Below are positions 55,522-60,804 of a DNA stretch of 60,804 nucleotides, piece after piece. The stretch is from an uncultured Clostridia bacterium. GTDB lineage: Bacteria > Bacillota > Clostridia > TANB77 > CAG-508. The position numbers and the translations under genes were made by a program. Each line of letters starts with the position of its first letter. Within the stretch, counting starts at the first letter, position 1. The stretch is from the NCBI GenBank assembly GCA_944386195.1, contig CALXAD010000008.1, forward strand, positions 1 through 60,804. Reading direction: 5' to 3'. A model generated the notes under the pieces. It was not told where the DNA came from. It saw only the letters and a program-made list of their open reading frames with translations, and made no database searches.

Positions 55522-56688
55522 ATGACAGATATAATCGAACAGAATATTTCTACTACTACTGAAAATTCAACGAAGAATCCAGAAAAAGTTAAGGTCAAAA
55601 GCAATAAAAGCAAAAGGTCAAATGCTTATAAAAGATTCTTGAGAGAAAATAATGAAACCCAAGATTCTTCAACAATGAAACTTCCAAGAATTCAAGAAGT
55701 AGAAGAAAGTGTCCTGACATGTATTATTGGTCAAAATGAACCAGTAAGACAGATTATTACAGCCATTTATAAAGCCATTGTTTTTAAATCAATAAAAACA
55801 AATCTTTTGATTATTGGTGATAGTGGTACTGGTAAAACAGAAACTATCCGCCAAATCTTGAAAGTGCTAAATCTCCCATATACTATTGAGGATGCTACAA
55901 AGTATACTCAAGAAGGTTATTATGGAGCAGATGTAGAAGAGATGATTTATAATCTCTTCGAAAATGCTAATCAAGATATTGAAAGGGCCCAAAATGGAGT
56001 AATTGTCATTGATGAAATTGACAAGAAAGCAGGTAAAGGCTTTTCCGATGAACGTGATGTTTCTGGAAGAGAAGTTTTAAATAGTCTTCTTAAAATAATT
56101 GAAGGTTCAACAATCGAAGTCCCTACGGACGAAGAGCCATATTCAATAGATTTTGATACCTCCAATTTAATTGTAATCTTTTTAGGAGCTTTCTCAGGAC
56201 TAGAGGAAATTCGTAAAAAAAGATTAAATACTAGTAAAGCAGGGTTTAATTTAAATAAAGATACTAAGCCTAAGCAAGATACGAAACTCTTGAAGCAAGA
56301 CTTAATTAGATATGGTTTGCCTGAAGAATTTGTTGGTAGAATTAGTACTATAGTTGAGATGAATAAGCTTACAAAACAAGACTTGGCATCGATACTTAGA
56401 AATTCTAAGCTATCAATATTTAGGGCTTACCAACGAGAATTTCGAAAGAGAGGTATTTCACTTTACTACAGTGGAAGACTGTTTGAACGTATTGCTGAAA
56501 AATCATTATTAACCGATACAGGAGCAAGAGAACTCAATAATACTGTCAATTATATATTTGATAGAATTATATATGAAGTCCTTTCTAATCCTGATAAATA
56601 TCCGAAGAGAAAACACATTACTAAATATAAGCAATGTAGATTGTCTTTAGATATAGTTAATAATAATACACGGTACACAATTACCTGA
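55522..56688 (+). CDS. ClpX-like AAA+ ATPase without zinc domain (phage-like)
   Basis: 388 residues. A charged Asn/Lys/Ser-rich N-terminus replaces the ClpX zinc domain. The AAA+ core has Walker A IGDSGTGKTE, ATKYTQEGYYGADVEEMI, Walker B VIVIDEIDKKAG, RDVSGREVLNSLLKIIEGS (ClpX signature) and GLPEEFVGRIS (sensor region). The C-terminal small domain ends NNNTRYTIT. Codon use (for example CTC, GTC, ACC) differs from neighbours, suggesting phage or plasmid origin. Codon 383 is CGG (56671-56673) followed by T and is read as Arg in the frame that stops before the terminator. Confidence 0.8.
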   Translation: MTDIIEQNISTTTENSTKNPEKVKVKSNKSKRSNAYKRFLRENNETQDSSTMKLPRIQEVEESVLTCIIGQNEPVRQIITAIYKAIVFKSIKTNLLIIGDSGTGKTETIRQILKVLNLPYTIEDATKYTQEGYYGADVEEMIYNLFENANQDIERAQNGVIVIDEIDKKAGKGFSDERDVSGREVLNSLLKIIEGSTIEVPTDEEPYSIDFDTSNLIVIFLGAFSGLEEIRKKRLNTSKAGFNLNKDTKPKQDTKLLKQDLIRYGLPEEFVGRISTIVEMNKLTKQDLASILRNSKLSIFRAYQREFRKRGISLYYSGRLFERIAEKSLLTDTGARELNNTVNYIFDRIIYEVLSNPDKYPKRKHITKYKQCRLSLDIVNNNTRYTIT

Positions 56689-56706
56689 ATATGTTAATTT
56701 CTCCAT

Positions 56707-56750
56707 AAAACTACCTTATCTCCATAATTGGATTTAAGGTAGTTTTTTAT
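56707..56750 (+). terminator. Terminator of the ClpX-like gene
   Basis: AAAACTACCTTA pairs with TAAGGTAGTTTT and is followed by TTAT. Confidence 0.85.
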
Positions 56751-56810
56751 TTGACTTTTTGCTTTCAGGATAATATAATGTATACGGAAATAAAAAGAGG
56801 AGAAGAACTA

Positions 56811-57230
56811 ATGAAAGAATTTAAAAAATCTTTATTATTAGTAATATTGTGGCAAATAATAGGATGGGTGATTTTTGCATTTTGTGATGAAGCAATTCAA
56901 ATACTTTATAATGATTTACAAAAATATTTACTTTCAATAATATTTCTTATTGTAACGCCTATTATCTATTTAATATATTCTAAAAAAATAATAACTAAAA
57001 ATAATTACAGTTCCAAAAAATTTAATGCTTTCTTCTTAATATTATGGGTAGTTTTTTCAATAGCATTAGGATTTACTATTGGTGAGTATAAGCCAAAAGA
57101 TGGGCAATGGCTTGATGGTTTACAATATGTAGAATATGGAATAGCATTGTTATTTCCTGTTATTATAGTAATTATTGTTAAAATAGTTTATTCTATTTAT
57201 AAATTTTTAAAAAATAAAATAAAGGAGTGA
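56811..57230 (+). CDS. Small four-helix membrane protein
   Basis: 139 residues from the ATG after AGAGGAGAAG. Four hydrophobic segments (about 7-25, 37-55, 70-90, 105-128). No family recognised. It is 4 bp upstream of prfB, suggesting cotranscription. Confidence 0.65.
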   Translation: MKEFKKSLLLVILWQIIGWVIFAFCDEAIQILYNDLQKYLLSIIFLIVTPIIYLIYSKKIITKNNYSSKKFNAFFLILWVVFSIALGFTIGEYKPKDGQWLDGLQYVEYGIALLFPVIIVIIVKIVYSIYKFLKNKIKE

Positions 57231-57234
57231 AAAT

Positions 57235-58352
57235 ATGTTTGAATTAGAAGAAACTTCTAAGATAATAGAAGATATTAAGGAAAAGGTAAAAGATTTGAGT
57301 GAGTCTCTTTGACATATCTAAATTAGAAAAAGATTTAGAAGATTTAGAAAAACAAACACTAGAAGAAGATTTTTGGAAAGATAGTAAAAATTCTTCTAAA
57401 GTGCTTTCTAAAATAAAGAGATTAAAATCAAAATGTTCAGATTTTAAAGAGATAGAAAAAGAAATAGAGAATTTAGAAGAACTAGTAGAATTAATAAAAT
57501 TAGAACCTGATGAAGAATTAGAAAAAGAAATATCAATAGATGTAAAAAAATTACAAAAAAATGTAGAAAAATTAGAGTTGTCTAGCTTACTATCTGGAAA
57601 ATATGATGCGAATAATGCAATAGTTACAATACATCCAGGAGCAGGAGGAACAGAATCTCAAGATTGGGCTCAAATGCTTTATAGAATGTATACAAGATGG
57701 GCAAATAAGAACAATTATGAAGTAAAAGAAATAGATTATTTAGATGGGGAAGAGGCAGGATTAAAAAGTGTTACATTTGAAGTAATAGGAGAAAATGCAT
57801 ATGGATATTTAAAATCAGAAAAAGGAATCCATAGATTAGTTAGAATATCTCCTTTTGATTCAGGAGGCAGAAGACATACTTCATTTGCATCTGTTGAAGT
57901 TTTACCAGAAATTACAGAAGATATGGATATTGAAATAAATCCAGATGATTTAAGAGTAGACACATATAGGTCATCAGGAGCAGGAGGTCAACATATTAAT
58001 AAAACATCTTCAGCAGTAAGAATTACACATATACCAACAAATATAGTAGTTTCTTGTCAATCTGAACGTTCCCAAATACAAAATAGAGAAACAGCAATGA
58101 AAATGTTAAAATCAAAATTATTGGATTTAAAAGAAAAAGAACATAAAGAAAAAATAGAAGATTTACATGGAGACCAAAAAGATATCGCATGGCGGAAGTC
58201 AAATACGTTCATATGTATTTTGTCCATATACAATGGTAAAAGACCATAGAACAGGATATGAAGTAGGAAATGTTGAAGCTGTTATGGATGGAGAAATTGA
58301 TGATTTTATTGAAAGCTACTTAAAATATAATATAAAAAATAAAGAAAGGTAA
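57235..58352 (+). CDS. prfB: Peptide chain release factor 2, with two +1 frameshifts
   Basis: 371 residues after two +1 shifts. The ATG at 57235 follows AAAGGAG and opens 25 codons ending CTT-TGA-C, the classical RF2 autoregulatory site. The second frame holds the coiled-coil domain, SPF anticodon motif (RISPFDSGG) and catalytic GGQ ([10 protein letters not shown]). A second interruption near the end reads ...DIAW-CGG; skipping its C gives GSQIRSYVF and the normal C-terminus through NKKER-type residues. RF2 releases peptides at UGA and UAA. The last 53 residues, lost without the second shift, are part of the folded core of the family, so the gene would be inactive without it. Confidence 0.93.
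57307..57313 (+). other. Classical prfB programmed +1 frameshift site (CTT TGA C)
   Basis: CTT at 57307-57309, in-frame TGA at 57310-57312, and GAC (57311-57313) read after the shift. A GAGTGAG element a few bases upstream takes the place of the internal Shine-Dalgarno sequence that stimulates this shift. Confidence 0.92.
58193..58195 (+). other. CGG +1 frameshift site 5 (prfB)
   Basis: Frame-0 context TGG-CGG-AAG. Skipping C gives TGG-GGA-AGT (Trp-Gly-Ser), matching the highly conserved AWGSQIRSY of release factors. Confidence 0.8.
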
Positions 58353-58386
58353 AGAGGTAGAATTAATTATTCTATCTCTTTTTTAC
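58352..58386 (+). terminator. Terminator of prfB
   Basis: AGAGGTAGAAT pairs with ATTCTATCTCT and is followed by TTTTTT. Confidence 0.8.
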
Positions 58387-58472
58387 TTCTAGCAACATAT
58401 AATAATATAAGAATAACAATATTTATAATTAATTTGTTATTTTATATTATTGGTTCAAAAGAGGTGGACTAA

Positions 58473-59437
58473 ATGAGTAAAATAATTGTTTTAAAATTCG
58501 GAGGTAGCTCAGTTGCTGATAATAAAAAATTAGAATTAGTAGCTAGAAGGATTACTAAAATATATGATAATGGATATAAAGTAGTAGTTGTTGTATCTGC
58601 ACAAGGAAAAACAACAGATAAACTAATAAAAGAAGCTAAAGAATTAAGCAATAACATACCAGCAAGAGAATTGGATGCCTTATTAAGTAGTGGTGAACAA
58701 GTTTCAATTAGTAAGTTAAGTATATTATTAAATTACATGGGATATCCTGCAATATCATTAAGTGGATGGCAAGCTCGGAATATTTACAGATAATAATTAT
58801 CAAAGGGCTAATATACAAGTTATTAATACAGAAAGAATAAATCAAGAACTAGAAAAAGGAAAGATAGTTATCATAGCTCGGGTTTCAAGGAATAAATGAA
58901 AACAATGATATAACAACTCTTGGAAGAGGAGGGTCAGATACAACAGCAGTAGCATTAGCAGCAAGCTTAAAAGCAGAGAATTGTTATATTTTTTCAGATG
59001 TAGATGGAGTATATACAGCTGACCCAAATAAAATAAAAGGAGCAAAAAAATTACCTAATCTATCATATGGTGAAATGCTAGAAATTTCAAATGAAGGAGC
59101 AAAAGTACTTCATAATAGATGTGTTGAGATAGGGGAGAAATTTAATATCCCTATTACTACAAAATCAACTTTTAAAGAAGATGAAGGAACTTTGATATCT
59201 AATAAAATAGAAGATAATACTGTAAAAAGCATTATAAAAAAAGAATTATCAAGAATTTCAATTGTAGGTAATGGAATAATAAGAAATATAGAATTAATAA
59301 AAGAAATATTGAATTTCATAGAAGAAAAAAATTTAGAGATTTTAAATATTGATATTTCAGAAAATAAAATTTCAATAACATTCAAAAATATAACCGAAGA
59401 TACAATTTTACAAGAATTGCACAAAAGAATCTTCTAA
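58473..59437 (+). CDS. lysC: Aspartate kinase, with two CGG +1 sites
   Basis: About 320 residues after two +1 shifts. It begins [12 protein letters not shown] (ATP site), has [15 protein letters not shown], then CGG and [15 protein letters not shown]; then EKGKIVIIA, a second CGG, and [20 protein letters not shown] (conserved AGFQG and [12 protein letters not shown]), [11 protein letters not shown], and one ACT domain (about 245-320). It phosphorylates L-aspartate for lysine, threonine and diaminopimelate synthesis. It is shorter than most aspartate kinases, with one ACT region. Both CGG sites precede invariant glycines. Without shifts the product stops at residue 107. Confidence 0.9.
58776..58778 (+). 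other. CGG +1 frameshift site 6 (lysC, first)
   Basis: Frame-0 context GCT-CGG-AAT, codon 102. Skipping C gives GCT-GGA-ATA (Ala-Gly-Ile) and the family sequence GWQAGI. Confidence 0.8.
58879..58881 (+). other. CGG +1 frameshift site 7 (lysC, second)
   Basis: Context in the already shifted frame: GCT-CGG-GTT, residue 136. Skipping C gives GCT-GGG-TTT (Ala-Gly-Phe) of the invariant AGFQG motif. Confidence 0.8.
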
Positions 59438-59509
59438 TCTTTGTTCTAAACAAGACAAACACTGAATATATATATTTTAGCAGGAAAAAACAAAAGGAGG
59501 TTTTAAGTA

Positions 59510-59809
59510 ATGACTGTTGATGAAAGAAAAACATTAAATACAAGTGTTATACAAAATCTTATTTTAGAAAATAGGCAAAAATTAAGTGTTTCTGGAGTAG
59601 CTGATGTTCTAAGTTTTGATGACCAAGTTGTAATAATTGAAACAGAATTAGGGTTACTCACAGTAAAAGGGGAAAATTTAAGGATAAATAAGTTAAGTAT
59701 AGATACATCAGAAGTAATTGTTGAAGGAGATATTTCATCTATGAATTATAGTGACCAAAAAGGTAGTGAAAAATCAAAAGGAAGTTTAATAAGTAAGATT
59801 TTTAAATAA
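59510..59809 (+). CDS. yabP: Sporulation protein YabP
   Basis: 99 residues, AAAGGAGG site. It matches YabP: NRQKLSVSGVADVLSFDDQVVIIET, LTVKGENLRINKLSIDTSEVIVEG. Required with YabQ for spore cortex formation. It is followed by yabQ 26 bp later. Confidence 0.93.
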   Translation: MTVDERKTLNTSVIQNLILENRQKLSVSGVADVLSFDDQVVIIETELGLLTVKGENLRINKLSIDTSEVIVEGDISSMNYSDQKGSEKSKGSLISKIFK

Positions 59810-59835
59810 AATCTTGCTCTTAAGGAGAGTATTAT

Positions 59836-60321
59836 ATGGTTACAAATCAGGCATATTTATTTTTTATTTTTATATTAAATGGTGTTATAATAGGCATTTT
59901 ATTTGATTTCTTTAGAATACTAAGAAGAACATTTAAAACTACTGATTTTGTCACATACATTGAAGACCTCTTATTTTGGATTTTAACAGGTTTTTCTGTT
60001 ATATATTTTATATTTACTTTTAATAATGGTGAAATTCGTTTATTTATGTTTTTAGGAATAGCCTTGGGGATATTTATTTATATGTTTCTATTTAGTTCAT
60101 ATTTTATAAAAATAAATGTAATAATAATAAAATTTTTAAAGAAAATTATCGGTAAAATATTTAAAATTATTTTTATTCCTATAAAATTTATTAAGAAGAT
60201 ATTTTTTAAACCTATTTCATTCATTTTTATAAATATTAGAAAAACTTTTGCTAATTTATGTAATAAAATCATAAATATTGCAAAAAGTAATAAAAAACAA
60301 GAAAATAATGTAAAAAATTAA
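59836..60321 (+). CDS. yabQ: Spore cortex biosynthesis protein YabQ
   Basis: 161 residues. Multi-pass membrane protein with the N-terminal family segment (FFIFILNGVIIGILFDFFRI, then EDLLFWILTGF) and a basic C-terminus. It acts at the forespore membranes in cortex assembly. The yabP-yabQ-divIC order is conserved in Firmicutes. Confidence 0.92.
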   Translation: MVTNQAYLFFIFILNGVIIGILFDFFRILRRTFKTTDFVTYIEDLLFWILTGFSVIYFIFTFNNGEIRLFMFLGIALGIFIYMFLFSSYFIKINVIIIKFLKKIIGKIFKIIFIPIKFIKKIFFKPISFIFINIRKTFANLCNKIINIAKSNKKQENNVKN

Positions 60322-60426
60322 ACAAAATTAAATAAATTAGAAGGATTTATCAAAAAAATGTAGAATTATATAGTTATGAGTATCCGTAAGGACCTTTGTA
60401 TACATTAGAATTGGAGAGATTAACTT

Positions 60427-60699
60427 ATGAAAAAAAGAAAAATATTCGTGAGACTAATAATTTTAATTGTTGGCATATATGCTATTTTTACGATAATTGG
60501 TCAACAAAAAACTTTAAATCAATATAGTGCAGAAAGCGAAGATTTATCTCAGCAAATTGCTGAAGAAAAAGAGACAAATCAAGAACTTAATAATCAAAAA
60601 GATAATGTTAATTCATTAGAATTTATAGAACAAATGGCAAGAGAAAAACTAGATATGTATTATCCAAATGAAAAAGTATATATAGATCAAGGAATGTAA
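60427..60699 (+). CDS. divIC: DivIC/FtsB-family septum formation initiator
   Basis: 90 residues: a short basic cytoplasmic N-terminus, one transmembrane helix (about 9-24), a coiled coil (SEDLSQQIAEEKETNQELNN) and the family end FIEQMAREKLDMYYPNEKVY. It belongs to the divisome together with FtsL/DivIB. It follows yabQ by about 105 bp with its own likely promoter. Confidence 0.92.
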   Translation: MKKRKIFVRLIILIVGIYAIFTIIGQQKTLNQYSAESEDLSQQIAEEKETNQELNNQKDNVNSLEFIEQMAREKLDMYYPNEKVYIDQGM

Positions 60700-60722
60700 T
60701 TTAATAAAAATTACATTTCTTT
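60692..60722 (+). terminator. Terminator of divIC
   Basis: AATGTAATTT pairs with AAATTACATT and is followed by TCTTTT. The remaining 80 bases to the window edge show no gene. Confidence 0.75.
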
Positions 60723-60804
60723 TATTGTTGATGAGTTCAAAAAATTAATGCAACAAAATATGTAAAAAAATAGACACATATAGAAACCTAATATATAATG
60801 TTAA

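Noticed and set aside
1..60804. tRNA genes, especially one explaining CGGR decoding
   Set aside because: I saw no cloverleaf-like sequence with a GTTCRA T-arm and CCA-type end anywhere in the window; the only GTTCGA is in the intron fragment.

Overview
The window is about 60.8 kb of very AT-rich DNA (roughly 70-75% A+T by eye) from a Gram-positive, spore-forming anaerobe of the Clostridia. The lineage is suggested by yabP-yabQ-divIC at the right end, an electron-bifurcating [FeFe] hydrogenase operon (hydCBA), a T-box in front of tyrS, a Bce-type two-component system and transporter, strong AGGAGG ribosome binding sites, and many hairpin plus T-tract terminators. No rRNA, tRNA or CRISPR array was seen.

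Layout. 0.1-10 kb: a nine-repeat Ig-like surface protein with an LPxAG anchor, a BceRS-like two-component pair, a 5'-truncated LRR-CAP-Big2-dockerin gene, and a BceAB-like ABC transporter. 10-15 kb: small membrane and zinc-ribbon proteins, a class-A-type serine hydrolase, an acetyltransferase and a PrdX-like deacylase. 15-18 kb: an inserted segment between perfect 99-bp direct repeats of the end of a DUF1540 gene; it holds a PadR/FtsW-like pair, a foreign-looking secreted protein gene and a group II intron fragment. 18-32 kb: housekeeping genes (ybaK, tyrS, methyltransferase, D-hydroxyacid dehydrogenase, uvrB, hydCBA, guaA). 33-34 kb: three paralogous small phage-like genes. 34-45 kb: guaB, murD, two transglutaminase-like paralogues, a CBS protein, an AI-2E permease, a RelA/SpoT-like protein and an alpha/beta-hydrolase-like protein. 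45.7-48.5 kb: secA. 48.4-55.3 kb: an integrative element inserted into the 3' end of secA that carries a HEPN protein, a GHKL-ATPase/PD-(D/E)xK protein and an AlbA_2 protein, a probable defence island. 55.5-60.8 kb: a phage-like ClpX-type ATPase, prfB, lysC, yabP, yabQ, divIC.

The most remarkable signal is translational. Six otherwise intact genes (bceB-like permease, zinc-ribbon protein, serine hydrolase, RelA/SpoT-like protein, prfB, and lysC twice) are each interrupted by one extra C that makes a frame-0 CGG codon followed by A or G. Dropping that C always restores the family sequence and always turns CGGR into a single glycine codon GGR, usually at a conserved glycine. All seven sites have the same codon phase and follow the coding strand, including two genes on the minus strand. 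I found CGG as an ordinary frame-0 codon only three times in the window, all in genes that look horizontally acquired. This looks like a recurrent +1 frameshift, or natural quadruplet decoding, at CGGR. prfB additionally has the classical CUU-UGA-C autoregulatory site, so it would need two +1 shifts.

An assembly artefact at CGG, or gene decay, cannot be excluded from sequence alone. The common codon phase, strand-awareness and presence in essential genes argue against both. One in-frame CGGA without a shift (33617-33619, minus strand) is a real counterexample, and I report it as such.
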